A DNA stretch of 64,000 bases from assembly GCA_900465665.1 (NCBI GenBank), contig UBJO01000074.1, positions 50,812 through 114,811 of the forward strand, in the 5' to 3' direction. Source of the stretch: Hyphomicrobiales bacterium. Its GTDB lineage: Bacteria; Pseudomonadota; Alphaproteobacteria; Rhizobiales; Rhizobiaceae. The position numbers and the translations under genes are program-made. The notes under the pieces are model-generated. The model made no database searches. It was not told where the DNA came from and worked only from the letters and a program-made list of their open reading frames with translations. Positions 36,710-45,546 of this stretch are shown here, piece by piece. The stretch's first letter is position 1. Every line of letters begins with the position of its first letter.

Positions 36710-37720
36710 TCAAGCCGCCCGGATTGACGTTCTCCAGACCAGCTCAGCAGTGAGCCGGACCGACTGCAAACCGTTATCATTGCCATTGTCGTCGACCGAT
36801 AGCCAGCCGACAGTCTTTGCAGCGATCTCGGCAACTGGTTGCGCAAACGTCGTCAGCCCGTAGGACAGCCACGATGCCTGCTCGATGTCGTCAAAGCCCG
36901 CAATGCACATCTGATCTGGAACCGAGATGCCAAACTGATGGCGTGCTGCATCCATGAAACCGCAAGCAAGAAGATCAGTTGCACAAAAGACCGCGTCTGG
37001 CCTGCGGGACCTGGTGAGAAACCGTTGCGCCAGAACACGACCCGCTTCGTAACCGGTCCAGCCATAACGTTCTACAGAAACCTCAAGGCCACATCTGGTG
37101 GCCGCGGCAACAAAACCGCGCTCGCGCCCCATCAGGCTTGGCGTCCCGGCGTCAGAATTGGCAAAGGCCAGTGACTTGCAGCCTGCCCTTGCAAATGCCG
37201 TGACGATCCTCTCTCCAGCTTCGAAGTCGTCGAGATTTATTTTTAGTGGCCCAGGCTCGTCATCATCACGATTGATCAGGACAAGTCTTTGTCCGTTTCT
37301 AAGGCACAGCCTGACGATCGACGCGTCAGGTAGTCCGGACAATATGATCGAAGCATCGGCGCGATAACGGATCGCCTGTGACAGAGCACGATCCACACTG
37401 CCGTCAGAGCGGTCGGTGTTGATCAGCATCGCCACTTTTCCGGCATTCTGGAGCTTGCCCGTAAGCTCACGCAACAGCGCCGATCGATAGGGCGTGGCGA
37501 CATCCGACACGATCAGACAGACAATTCCGCTGTGGCTGCGCATTAATCCCCGCGCAAGCTCGTTGACGTGATATCCCAGGGCCTCAGCCGCATCCGTCAC
37601 CTTTTTTCTTGTCTCCGCTGAAACGCTTGCGCCTGGCGTGAACGTTCGAGAGACCGCAGATCTCGATACGCCAGCGCGTTGCGCTACTTCAAGTGCACTG
37701 ATGAAGTCCTTTGGCGGCAT
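36710..37720 (-). CDS. LacI-family transcriptional repressor
   Basis: 336 residues from MPPKDFISALEV, with GGAGGGGAG just upstream; the frame extends 49 codons further but overlaps the promoter. Helix-turn-helix LEVAQRAGVSRSAVSRTF, hinge helix, then a periplasmic-binding-like effector domain (GIVCLIVSDVATPY, FCATDLLACGFMDAA). It is divergent from the sugar-phosphate-type ABC operon, and two typical LacI operators lie between them, so it should repress both directions until an effector binds. Confidence 0.93.
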   Translation of the reverse strand: MPPKDFISALEVAQRAGVSRSAVSRTFTPGASVSAETRKKVTDAAEALGYHVNELARGLMRSHSGIVCLIVSDVATPYRSALLRELTGKLQNAGKVAMLINTDRSDGSVDRALSQAIRYRADASIILSGLPDASIVRLCLRNGQRLVLINRDDDEPGPLKINLDDFEAGERIVTAFARAGCKSLAFANSDAGTPSLMGRERGFVAAATRCGLEVSVERYGWTGYEAGRVLAQRFLTRSRRPDAVFCATDLLACGFMDAARHQFGISVPDQMCIAGFDDIEQASWLSYGLTTFAQPVAEIAAKTVGWLSVDDNGNDNGLQSVRLTAELVWRTSIRAA

Positions 37721-37735
37721 ACTCCCCTCCGATGC

Positions 37736-37749
37736 TGCACGCGCTTGCA
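37736..37749. promoter_or_regulatory. LacI-type operator O1
   Basis: TGCACGCGCTTGCA is a 14-base palindrome with one mismatch per half, close to the LacI-family consensus with a central CG. It lies 15 bases upstream of the repressor start codon, in its leader, where binding would autorepress. Confidence 0.65.
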
Positions 37750-37824
37750 AAGCTGTTCGCAGACGCAAAATCCCTTCTATTTCGAGAAAACCATTGACAG
37801 CCTTTTCTGTCACATGCAAGCTTT

Positions 37825-37838
37825 GCACACGCTTGCAA
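37825..37838. promoter_or_regulatory. LacI-type operator O2
   Basis: TGCACACGCTTGCA matches O1 in 13 of 14 bases, 89 bases away. It lies downstream of a TTGACA element (37794-37799) and about 40 bases before the transporter start, the right place to block transcription. The spacing to O1 is near an even number of helical turns and could allow looping. Confidence 0.65.
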
Positions 37839-37879
37839 ACAAGCGTCGACGTGGAGGCGTCGCTCAAAAGGAGGAAATC

Positions 37880-38908
37880 ATGAATTCGATCAAGCTCGCC
37901 ACAGCCGCGTTAGCGGCAGCCACCGCGTTGTTCGCCCTTCCTGTCTATGCCGCCGGAAATCTCAACGTCATCTGCTCTGCAGACCAGCAAGTCTGTGACC
38001 TGATGAAGGGTCTCTTTGAAAAACAGACGGATATTTCGGTGAACATGGTTCGCCTTTCGGCTGGTGAGACCTATGCAAAAATCCGTGCGGAAGCGCGAAA
38101 TCCCAAGACTGATCTATGGTGGGCCGGCACTGGCGATCCGCACCTGCAGGCAGCCAGCGAGGGACTAACGCTTGAGTACAAGTCACCACTCTTCGACCAA
38201 CTGCAGGATTGGGCCAAAAAGCAGGCAGAAAGTGCAGGCTTTCGCACTGTCGGCGTTTACGCAGGTGCTCTTGGTTGGGGCTACAATACTGAGATCTTGC
38301 AGAAGAAGGGCCTGAAGGAGCCAAAATGCTGGGCCGATCTTCTCGATCCTTCTTATAAAGGCGAAATCCAGATCGCTAATCCAAACTCCTCGGGAACCTC
38401 TTACAACACGCTGGCGACCCTCGTTCAGATCATGGGCGAGGATAAGGCATTCGACTATCTGTCGAAACTTAACGCCAACATTTCCCAGTACACAAAGTCT
38501 GGCTCTGCACCGGTGAAAGCTGCAGGGCGCGGTGAATCGACCATTGGTGTCGTCTTCATGCATGATGCGGTCGCTCAGACCGTCGAGGGCTTCCCCATCA
38601 AGGCGATAGCGCCGTGCGAAGGGACCGGTTACGAGATTGGCTCGATGTCAATCGTCAAAGGCGCAAAAAACCTCGACAATGCAAAGAAGTGGTACGATTG
38701 GGCGCTGAGCGCGGATGCTCAGTCCCACATGAAAGACGCGAAGTCTTTCCAGCTGCCCTCCAACAAGTCCGCCGAGGTGCCGAAGGAGGCGCCGAAGTTC
38801 GAAGATATCAAATTGATCGACTACGATTTCAAGAAGTACGGCGATCCGGATGTTCGCAAGGCTCTTCTGTCCCGCTGGGATAAGGAAATCGGCGCTAAAG
38901 CCAACTGA
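37880..38908 (+). CDS. AfuA/FbpA-like periplasmic solute-binding protein
   Basis: 342 residues, ATG behind GGAGG. Signal peptide MNSIKLATAALAAATALFALPVYA. The fold is of the iron(III)/AfuA group, but the paired tyrosines of iron binders are not obvious. The sequence DLWWAGTGDPHLQAASEGL resembles AfuA, which in Actinobacillus and Citrobacter binds hexose phosphates. Downstream are a fused permease, ATPase and inositol-monophosphatase-like enzyme, which fits uptake of a phosphorylated sugar or cyclitol better than iron. Substrate is inference. Confidence 0.87.
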   Translation: MNSIKLATAALAAATALFALPVYAAGNLNVICSADQQVCDLMKGLFEKQTDISVNMVRLSAGETYAKIRAEARNPKTDLWWAGTGDPHLQAASEGLTLEYKSPLFDQLQDWAKKQAESAGFRTVGVYAGALGWGYNTEILQKKGLKEPKCWADLLDPSYKGEIQIANPNSSGTSYNTLATLVQIMGEDKAFDYLSKLNANISQYTKSGSAPVKAAGRGESTIGVVFMHDAVAQTVEGFPIKAIAPCEGTGYEIGSMSIVKGAKNLDNAKKWYDWALSADAQSHMKDAKSFQLPSNKSAEVPKEAPKFEDIKLIDYDFKKYGDPDVRKALLSRWDKEIGAKAN

Positions 38909-38920
38909 TCGTATGGCGAG

Positions 38921-38943
38921 GGCAGGGGCTTGTGGTTCCTGCC
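38921..38943 (+). other. Weak stem-loop between binding-protein and permease genes
   Basis: GGCAGG and CCTGCC around an 11-base loop. This could stabilise the upstream message or reduce read-through to the permease. Confidence 0.3.
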
Positions 38944-38978
38944 TTTCCGACCGTCACGAAACGCTGCGGACAACCGAC

Positions 38979-41219
38979 ATGATCTCTCGCAATCGCCGTC
39001 TCGATATCACCATACTCCTGGGTGGTTTGGCCTTCTTGTTGTTGCCCTGGTATCGCATCGAAAGTGGCTTCTTCGGCTTCCAATGGCTGGCAGGTTACTT
39101 CTCTGACGCAGCAAGTGCACCAGCTGCAGTCCAGATCGCAAGCTTCGGACGCTGGTGGCTTCTCATTGTCGCTCTGGTCTTTGTTGCAGCGTCTCTCGCG
39201 CGTTTCATTCACAACGCTCGCAGCCGCGGCCTCCTAGTCGCGATTTGCGGGGGGGTCGGATTGGCACTTCTTACACTTCAAGGGCTGGCGATCACCTTTT
39301 CCGGTTGGTCATGGGCAGTCAGCGAGGGGCTGTTCGGCGCCTTGCCGGACGGGCAGCCGTCCATGGGAGCGGGCGCCGTTCTTGCCGGTATCGTTTTCGT
39401 GTTGTTCTTTTCGTTCGGTCTTGCCGATCGCGGCGTTATGAAGGGTGACGCCTTCGTGGTCAGCGCAATCTCGATGCTTGTGGTTTTAGTGGCGGTCTTC
39501 GTCTTTTATCCAGTCGGAAGCATGTTCATTGCGGCTTTTCAGTCCGTCGATGGCTCGTTCGATCCAAGCGGCTTTCTCAGCACGATCCAGGATTCATCGG
39601 TCTGGAGCCTTGGCTGTGTCGTCGGTGGCGAGCGCTGCGGCGTGGCCTGGCGCACGCTATGGCTCGCAATCATGACAGCAGGGGGCGCAACTTTGCTCGG
39701 TCTCTGCTTCGCACTGGTCGCAACACGCACCCGCTTCCCCTTCAAGAAGGGCTTGCGCCTATTGACGATCCTGCCGATCATCACACCCCCCTTTGTCGTT
39801 GGCCTGGCACTGACACTCCTGTTCGGGCGCGCTGGCGTCGTGACACAGTTGGCAGCATCCGGGCTCGGTATCGAGCCCGGCCGCTGGCTTTATGGTCTCA
39901 CCGGCATATGGATTGCGCAGGTCCTGTCCTTCACGCCAATCTCGTTTCTTGTCCTGATCGGTGTGGTTGAAGGCGTCAGCCCCTCGATGGAAGAGGCGTC
40001 GCAAACGTTGCGGGCAGATCGCTGGCGTACCTTCTGGCGGATCTCGCTTCCGTTGATGAAGCCCGGCCTCGCAAACGCCTTCCTGATCAGCTTCATCGAA
40101 AGCATGGCAGATTTCGGCAACCCGATGGTTCTTGGCGGCAGCCATGGTGTCCTTTCCACGGAAATATTCTTCGCAGTCGTCGGATCGCAAAACGATCCAG
40201 CCCGCGCCGCCGTGCTTGCAATGATCTTGCTTGCTTTTACCATGTCGGCCTTTCTCGCCCAGCGACTTTGGCTGCAGGGGAAAAGTTACGCGACCGTCAC
40301 GGGAAAAGGCGATTCGGGCGCCCATGCTGCCTTGCCGCGCGGCCTCTCGATTGCTGTTCATGCACTCGTCATTCCCTGGGCGCTGTTTACCGTGGTGGTT
40401 TACGCGATGATCCTTTTCGGCGGCTTCGTGCGCACCTGGGGCCTCGATAACAGCCTGACCTTCCAGCACTATATCAGCGCGTTTTCCGTAGGCTGGCGCG
40501 AGACCGGCGGCATAGCCTGGACGGGTGTCGCATGGAACTCGTTCTGGACGACCATGGAAATCGCACTGATTTCCGCGCCGCTTACGGCAGCCGTCGGCCT
40601 GCTGACTGCCTATTTGATCGTGCGCCAGAAATTCGTCGGTCGTGCCGTCTTCGAATTCGCACTTATGCTGAGCTTCGCCATTCCAGGCACCGTGATCGGC
40701 ATCAGCTACATCATGGCATTCAACCTGCCGCCGCTGGAGATGACCGGTACCGCTCTCATCCTAATTGCCTGCTTTGTCTTCCGTAACATGCCCGTGGGTG
40801 TGCGCGGCGGCGTGGCGGCTATGAGCCAGCTCGACAAGAGCCTCGACGAGGCATCCCTGACCTTGCGTGCAAACAGTTTCAGGACCGTAAGAAAGGTGAT
40901 CCTGCCGCTCCTGCGTCCGGCGATCACCGCGGCCCTCGTCTATTCCTTCGTCAGAGCCATCACCTCGATCAGTGCCGTGATCTTCCTCGTCAGCGCCGAG
41001 TACAACATGTCAACGGCCTATATCGTCGGCCTCGTGGAAAACGGTGAATATGGCGTTGCGATCGCCTACTCGTCCGCCCTTATCGTCGTAATGGTCGCTG
41101 TGATCGGTGGTTTTCAGCTGCTGGTCGGCGAACGGAGACTTCGTCGCGAGAACCGCGTGGCGCTCGCTGCCCCGACAGCCAAACCCTCCCTGCCGCTCAA
41201 TCAGGAGAAACCCGCATGA
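38979..41219 (+). CDS. Fused ABC permease (two permease domains), AfuB/FbpB-like
   Basis: 746 residues from MISRNRRL; an ATG at 38913 would add 22 residues. Twelve or more membrane helices in two halves, each with a coupling loop: EEASQTLRADRWRTFWRISLP and EASLTLRANSFRTVRKVILP. This matches the fused permeases of FbpABC/AfuABC systems. There is an extra hydrophobic N-terminal region of about 200 residues before the first permease domain. It overlaps the ATPase gene by 4 bases. Confidence 0.9.
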   Translation: MISRNRRLDITILLGGLAFLLLPWYRIESGFFGFQWLAGYFSDAASAPAAVQIASFGRWWLLIVALVFVAASLARFIHNARSRGLLVAICGGVGLALLTLQGLAITFSGWSWAVSEGLFGALPDGQPSMGAGAVLAGIVFVLFFSFGLADRGVMKGDAFVVSAISMLVVLVAVFVFYPVGSMFIAAFQSVDGSFDPSGFLSTIQDSSVWSLGCVVGGERCGVAWRTLWLAIMTAGGATLLGLCFALVATRTRFPFKKGLRLLTILPIITPPFVVGLALTLLFGRAGVVTQLAASGLGIEPGRWLYGLTGIWIAQVLSFTPISFLVLIGVVEGVSPSMEEASQTLRADRWRTFWRISLPLMKPGLANAFLISFIESMADFGNPMVLGGSHGVLSTEIFFAVVGSQNDPARAAVLAMILLAFTMSAFLAQRLWLQGKSYATVTGKGDSGAHAALPRGLSIAVHALVIPWALFTVVVYAMILFGGFVRTWGLDNSLTFQHYISAFSVGWRETGGIAWTGVAWNSFWTTMEIALISAPLTAAVGLLTAYLIVRQKFVGRAVFEFALMLSFAIPGTVIGISYIMAFNLPPLEMTGTALILIACFVFRNMPVGVRGGVAAMSQLDKSLDEASLTLRANSFRTVRKVILPLLRPAITAALVYSFVRAITSISAVIFLVSAEYNMSTAYIVGLVENGEYGVAIAYSSALIVVMVAVIGGFQLLVGERRLRRENRVALAAPTAKPSLPLNQEKPA

Positions 41220-42289
41220 GCAAGACTGTGCCCGGCTCCGTTACGTTCGAACGAGTGAGAAAGACATTTGGCGCCTTCACGGCGATCCCCGACCTGTCGC
41301 TCACAATCGAACCTGGAGCGCTTGTCACGCTTCTCGGGCCATCGGGATGCGGCAAAACAACGACGCTGCGCATGCTCGCCGGTCTCGAGCATCCCTCGTC
41401 CGGACGTATTCTGATCGGCGGAAAAGACGTAACGATGCTGCCGGCAAACGAGCGCGATGTTTCGATGGTGTTTCAAAGCTACGCGCTCTTTCCGCATATG
41501 ACATCGCTCGACAACGTCGCCTATGGTCTGGAATCATCTGGTATCAAGCGTAAGGAAGCGCGCGAACGCGCCAAGGAGGCGATGAAGCTCGTCGGCCTCG
41601 ACGGCATGGGCGAGCGGCTACCGGCCGAGTTGTCGGGTGGCCAGCAACAGCGCGTTGCCGTGGCGCGCGCCTTGGTTCTGGAGCCGCAGGTGTTGCTTCT
41701 CGATGAGCCGCTCTCAAATCTCGACGCACGCTTGCGTCGAAAGGTACGCACCGAAATTCGCGATCTGCAACAGCGACTGGGCTTTACCGCGGTCTATGTC
41801 ACGCATGACCAGGACGAAGCCCTTGCCGTCTCTGACCAAATCATCGTCATGAAAGACGGCGAAATCGCCCAGCAGGGCGCGCCGCGCGATCTTTATGATG
41901 CGCCCGCATCCGCCTTCATTGCCGATTTCATGGGCGAGGCCAATGTACTGGCGTGTCAGGTAGAAAGCGTCGAGGGCGGCACCGCGCTGATCTCGATAGA
42001 AGGACTGAAACACCGCGTCCCGGCTCGGAATGTGTCGGCCGGAAAAGCCGAACTGGCCATCCGGCCAAACGCGATCCAATTGCACCGCGCGACCGCGAAC
42101 GGTGCCTTCATCGGAAAGGTCACCCATGCCGCCTATCTTGGCGACCATGTCGAATATGAGGTCGCGACGAGCAGGGGCAACCTGTTTGTCATCGACAGGA
42201 CGGTTGATTCACCCTTCGATACGGCGACCGAGGTCGCCATCACCTTGAAGGACCGTGGAACAGCATTGATTACCGGACAGAACGGTTGA
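41216..42289 (+). CDS. ABC transporter ATPase, AfuC/FbpC-like
   Basis: 357 residues. Walker A (GPSGCGKTTT), Q-loop (FQSYALFPHM), signature (LSGGQQQRVAVARALV), Walker B (VLLLDEPLSNLD) and His switch (VTHDQDEA) are intact. A C-terminal TOBE-type domain (about 245-350) is typical of the spermidine/iron/sugar importer group. Its start overlaps the permease stop. Confidence 0.94.
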   Translation: MSKTVPGSVTFERVRKTFGAFTAIPDLSLTIEPGALVTLLGPSGCGKTTTLRMLAGLEHPSSGRILIGGKDVTMLPANERDVSMVFQSYALFPHMTSLDNVAYGLESSGIKRKEARERAKEAMKLVGLDGMGERLPAELSGGQQQRVAVARALVLEPQVLLLDEPLSNLDARLRRKVRTEIRDLQQRLGFTAVYVTHDQDEALAVSDQIIVMKDGEIAQQGAPRDLYDAPASAFIADFMGEANVLACQVESVEGGTALISIEGLKHRVPARNVSAGKAELAIRPNAIQLHRATANGAFIGKVTHAAYLGDHVEYEVATSRGNLFVIDRTVDSPFDTATEVAITLKDRGTALITGQNG

Positions 42290-42310
42290 ATTATCTTGAG
42301 AGGGTTTGAA

Positions 42311-43111
42311 ATGACGCTGATCACCTCACCGGGCCTGGATGCGCGCAGGGCCTTTGCGGAAGCTATCGCAAAGAAGGCCGGCGCCCTGGCTCTCGACTAT
42401 TTCGAAAAAAGAGACAGCTTGGTCATAGAAACCAAACGCGACCCCCAAGACGTCGTATCGATCGCTGACAGGGATGTCGAAAACCTCATTCGCGACGCCG
42501 TTCACGAAGCCTATCCCGGCGACGGTTTCCTCGGAGAGGAATACGGACTTGAAGGCGGTACATCGGGCTTGACCTGGGTCGTCGATCCGATTGATGGCAC
42601 GAGCCCTTTCGTCAATGGCATGCCGAATTGGTGCATCTCGATCGCACTTCTTCACGATAATGTGCCGGTTGTCGGTGTTATCTTTGCGCCATGCCACGGT
42701 GAACTCTACGCGGCAGCTGTCGGATCCGGAGCCACGTTGAACGGGAAATCGCTGTCGCTTGATCCTTCTCGCACAATCCGCAATTCCGTAACAGGTATCG
42801 GCGCCAACAATCATGTCACGCCGGCATTCGTCGCCGCAATGGTGGAGAAGCTCCTGTCTGCCGGCGGAAACTTCATTCGAAACGGATCAGGCGCGCTAAT
42901 GCTTGCTTATGTTGCTGCCGGCCGTCTCGTGGGCTACTACGAACCCTATATGCATGCCTGGGACTGCCTGGCCGGTTTTTGCCTCGTGAAGGAGGCCGGC
43001 GGCTGGTATCACACCTTCCCGACCGATGGAGACCGATTGACGAAGGGGGCGCCCGTTCTTGCGGCAGCCCCTGGCGCGGTCGAGGATCTTCGGGCTATCG
43101 CCGGAATCTGA
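42311..43111 (+). CDS. Inositol-monophosphatase-family phosphatase
   Basis: 266 residues from an ATG. The lithium-sensitive phosphatase motifs are present: LGEEYGLEGG (metal Glu), VVDPIDGTSPFVNGMP (metal Asp pair) and MHAWDCLAGFCLVKEAGG (third Asp). The family removes phosphate from inositol-1-phosphate, histidinol phosphate, fructose-1,6-bisphosphate or similar. As the fourth gene of an importer operon it probably dephosphorylates the imported substrate, giving carbon and phosphate. Confidence 0.92.
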   Translation: MTLITSPGLDARRAFAEAIAKKAGALALDYFEKRDSLVIETKRDPQDVVSIADRDVENLIRDAVHEAYPGDGFLGEEYGLEGGTSGLTWVVDPIDGTSPFVNGMPNWCISIALLHDNVPVVGVIFAPCHGELYAAAVGSGATLNGKSLSLDPSRTIRNSVTGIGANNHVTPAFVAAMVEKLLSAGGNFIRNGSGALMLAYVAAGRLVGYYEPYMHAWDCLAGFCLVKEAGGWYHTFPTDGDRLTKGAPVLAAAPGAVEDLRAIAGI

Positions 43112-43141
43112 CAACGCAGGATTGCCGATATCTGGACAGAT

Positions 43142-43153
43142 CGCCCCGGGGCG
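43142..43153. other. Perfect 12-base palindrome upstream of ugpB
   Basis: CGCCCCGGGGCG without a loop, between the phosphatase gene and ugpB. CTGTC/GACAG hexamer-like elements follow (43180-43202), but they are not spaced as a tandem Pho box. Confidence 0.35.
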
Positions 43154-43279
43154 TTAATTGTGACAGGAAACCAATTCGAAGCTGTCTATCGGCTTTGACA
43201 GATGTGCGGCGTGGCTGACGGGGAGGTCGGCTGCGCCACGCAGGCGCAATGTGCGCGAATTGACCCAATGGGAGGAAAC

Positions 43280-44587
43280 ATGTTTCGTCATTCAATCGCG
43301 ATCGGCTTTGCCGCAGCTTTTCTTTCAAGCACCACTGCCGGCGGCGCGTATGCCGCCACCGAACTGCAATGGTGGCATGCCATGGCCGGCGCCAACAACG
43401 AGGTCGTCGACCAGCTCGCCAAGGAATTCAACGAGGCTCAAGCCGATTACAAGATCGTTCCGGTGTTCAAGGGTACCTATCCCGAGGCACTGAACGCCGG
43501 CATCGCAGCCTTCCGCGCCAAGAAGTCGCCGGCCATCCTTCAAGTGTTCGACGCTGGCAGTGGCGTGATGATGGGGGCCGAAGGGGCGATCATGCCGGTC
43601 GCCGAGGTCCTCGAGAAGGGCGGCTACAAATTCAACAAGGACGAATATCTGCCGGGTATTGCGGCCTATTATTCCAGGCCGGACGGCACCATGCTGTCTT
43701 TCCCGTATAACTCGTCCTCGCCGATCCTCTATTACAACAAGGACCTGTTCAAGAAGGCCGGACTTGACCCGGAGGCCGCACCCAAGACGTGGCCTGAGGT
43801 CATCGAAGCTGCCAAGAAAATCAAGGCAAGCGGCGCTGCCTGCGGTCTGACGTCGACCTGGCTCACTTGGATCCAAACCGAAAATTTTGCCGCATGGAAT
43901 AATCTCTCTTACGGCAGCAACGAAAACGGCTTGGCGGGTACCGACGTCAAACTGTCCTTCAATTCGCCTGACTTCGTCAAGCACTTCCAGGATATCGCCG
44001 ACCTCGCCAAGGATGGAACGTTTCGCTATGGCGGACGCACGTCTGAGGCAAAGCAGCTCTTCACCTCGGGCGAGTGCGCTATCCTCACGGAATCTTCCGG
44101 CGGCCTGGGCGATATCGTCAAGAGCGGCATGAACTACGGGATCGGACAATTGCCCTACGAGCCTGGGGAAGGCCGCCCGCAAAACACCATTCCCGGCGGT
44201 GCAAGCCTTTGGGTGTTCGCTGGCAAAAGCGACGCTGAATACAAAGGTATTGCCGAGTTTTTCCATTTCCTGTCGCAGACCAAGATCCAGGCGCGCCTCC
44301 ATCAGGTCTCGGGCTACATGCCTGTGACCATGGCTGCCTATGAGGAAACGAAGAAGTCGGGGTTCTACGAGAAGAACCCCGGTCGCGAGACGCCGATCCT
44401 GCAGATGATGGGCAAGGCGCCGACGGAAAACTCCAAGGGTGTTCGTCTCGTCAACCTGCCTCAGGTTCGCGACATCATGAACGAGGAGTTCGAAGCGATG
44501 CTCGCGGGCAAGCAGGACGCCAAGGCCGCTCTCGATAAGGCGGTCGAGCGAGGCAACGCGGCCATCCAGCAGGCGATCGCCCAGTAA
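43280..44587 (+). CDS. ugpB: sn-Glycerol-3-phosphate ABC transporter, binding protein
   Basis: 435 residues, ATG behind GGAGG. Signal peptide ends near GGAYAATELQWWHAM. The UgpB signature is strong: WWHAMAGANNEVVDQLAKEFN, YKIVPVFKGTYPEALNAGIAA, and NSSSPILYYNKDLFKKAGL. It captures glycerol-3-phosphate and glycerophosphodiesters in the periplasm. It heads the ugpBAEC operon and is followed by a strong hairpin, the usual way to keep the binding protein in excess over the membrane parts. Confidence 0.95.
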   Translation: MFRHSIAIGFAAAFLSSTTAGGAYAATELQWWHAMAGANNEVVDQLAKEFNEAQADYKIVPVFKGTYPEALNAGIAAFRAKKSPAILQVFDAGSGVMMGAEGAIMPVAEVLEKGGYKFNKDEYLPGIAAYYSRPDGTMLSFPYNSSSPILYYNKDLFKKAGLDPEAAPKTWPEVIEAAKKIKASGAACGLTSTWLTWIQTENFAAWNNLSYGSNENGLAGTDVKLSFNSPDFVKHFQDIADLAKDGTFRYGGRTSEAKQLFTSGECAILTESSGGLGDIVKSGMNYGIGQLPYEPGEGRPQNTIPGGASLWVFAGKSDAEYKGIAEFFHFLSQTKIQARLHQVSGYMPVTMAAYEETKKSGFYEKNPGRETPILQMMGKAPTENSKGVRLVNLPQVRDIMNEEFEAMLAGKQDAKAALDKAVERGNAAIQQAIAQ

Positions 44588-44599
44588 GCTTGATCTGTC

Positions 44600-44629
44600 G
44601 ACCATCCGCGCTCACGCGCGCGGATGGTC
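44600..44629 (+). other. 12-bp perfect stem-loop between ugpB and ugpA
   Basis: GACCATCCGCGC and GCGCGGATGGTC around a 6-base loop, 12 bases after the ugpB stop. No T-run follows, so it probably stabilises the ugpB message or partly attenuates ugpAEC. Confidence 0.65.
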
Positions 44630-44656
44630 ATCTCGCTTTGCTCAAGGGGTCTCCAC

Positions 44657-45538
44657 GTGCAAAATGTCGTCTTCCCGAATAAAGTCCTTCCCTATTTCTT
44701 GTTGGCGCCGCAGATCGTTCTAACGGTCGTGTTCTTCTTCTGGCCGGCCAGTCAGGCGCTTTATCAGTCGATGCAGCGGGAAGACCCGTTCGGGCTGAAA
44801 AGTGGATTTGTTGGACTTGCGAACTTTCGCAGGATCCTCAGCGACCCGAGCTACATTCATTCGCTTCAGGTGACAGTCGTGTTCAGTGTGGCGACCGCAG
44901 CCCTGGCGATGATCGTGGCGTTGACGCTTGCCACCGCCGTCGATCGTATCAGGCGGGGCCAGACGTTTTATCGCACGCTGTTGATCTGGCCCTACGCTGT
45001 GGCCCCTGCAGTTGCGGGCATGTTGTGGCTCTTCATGTTCAATCCGGCGATGGGAAGCTTCGCCTATATCCTGCGACGCGCAGGGTTTGCCTGGGATCCG
45101 CTCTTGAACGGCGGACAGGCCATGGTCTTGGTGATTGTCGCGGCCGCATGGAAGCAGATCAGTTACAACTTCCTGTTTTTCGTCGCCGGCCTTCAGGCGA
45201 TCCCGAAATCGTTGATCGAAGCAGCAGCTATTGACGGCGCGCGCGGCAGCCGTCGGTTCTGGACAGTCGTCTTTCCACTGTTGGCACCAACGACATTTTT
45301 CCTGCTTGTCGTCAACACGGTCTACGCCTTCTTCGATACCTTCGGCATCATCCATGCCGTGACCGGAGGTGGGCCAGCAAAGGCGACCGAGACACTGGTC
45401 TACAAGGTCTATAATGACGGCTTCGTCAATCTCGATCTCGGCTCGTCCGCGGCCCAGTCTGTCGTCTTGATGGTGATCGTTATCGCGCTGACGGCCGTGC
45501 AGTTTCGCTTCGTCGAACGCCGCGTGCACTACGCTTGA
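44657..45538 (+). CDS. ugpA: sn-Glycerol-3-phosphate ABC permease
   Basis: 293 residues from a GTG behind AAGGGG, close to the E. coli protein (295). It starts with LPYFLLAPQIVLTVVFFFWP and has DPFGLKSGFVGLANFRRIL, as in UgpA. Six membrane helices and the coupling loop EAAAIDGARGSRRFWTVVFP. It pairs with UgpE. Confidence 0.95.
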   Translation: MQNVVFPNKVLPYFLLAPQIVLTVVFFFWPASQALYQSMQREDPFGLKSGFVGLANFRRILSDPSYIHSLQVTVVFSVATAALAMIVALTLATAVDRIRRGQTFYRTLLIWPYAVAPAVAGMLWLFMFNPAMGSFAYILRRAGFAWDPLLNGGQAMVLVIVAAAWKQISYNFLFFVAGLQAIPKSLIEAAAIDGARGSRRFWTVVFPLLAPTTFFLLVVNTVYAFFDTFGIIHAVTGGGPAKATETLVYKVYNDGFVNLDLGSSAAQSVVLMVIVIALTAVQFRFVERRVHYA

Positions 45539-45546
45539 GGTTTGAG

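Noticed and set aside
39759..40469. 236-codon minus-strand frame
   Set aside because: Antisense to the fused permease, which has both coupling loops and regular membrane helices.
37880..42289. Calling the AfuABC-like system an iron(III) transporter
   Set aside because: The fold fits, but the iron-binding tyrosine pattern is not seen and the operon carries a sugar-phosphate-type phosphatase.
43180..43202. Possible Pho box upstream of ugpB
   Set aside because: CTGTC and GACAG elements are present, but not as the tandem 11-base repeats a Pho box needs.
43325..44605. 426-codon open frame on the minus strand
   Set aside because: It is antisense to ugpB, whose sequence is unmistakable. Long antisense frames are common in GC-rich coding DNA, and this one reads as Arg/Leu-rich with no fold.
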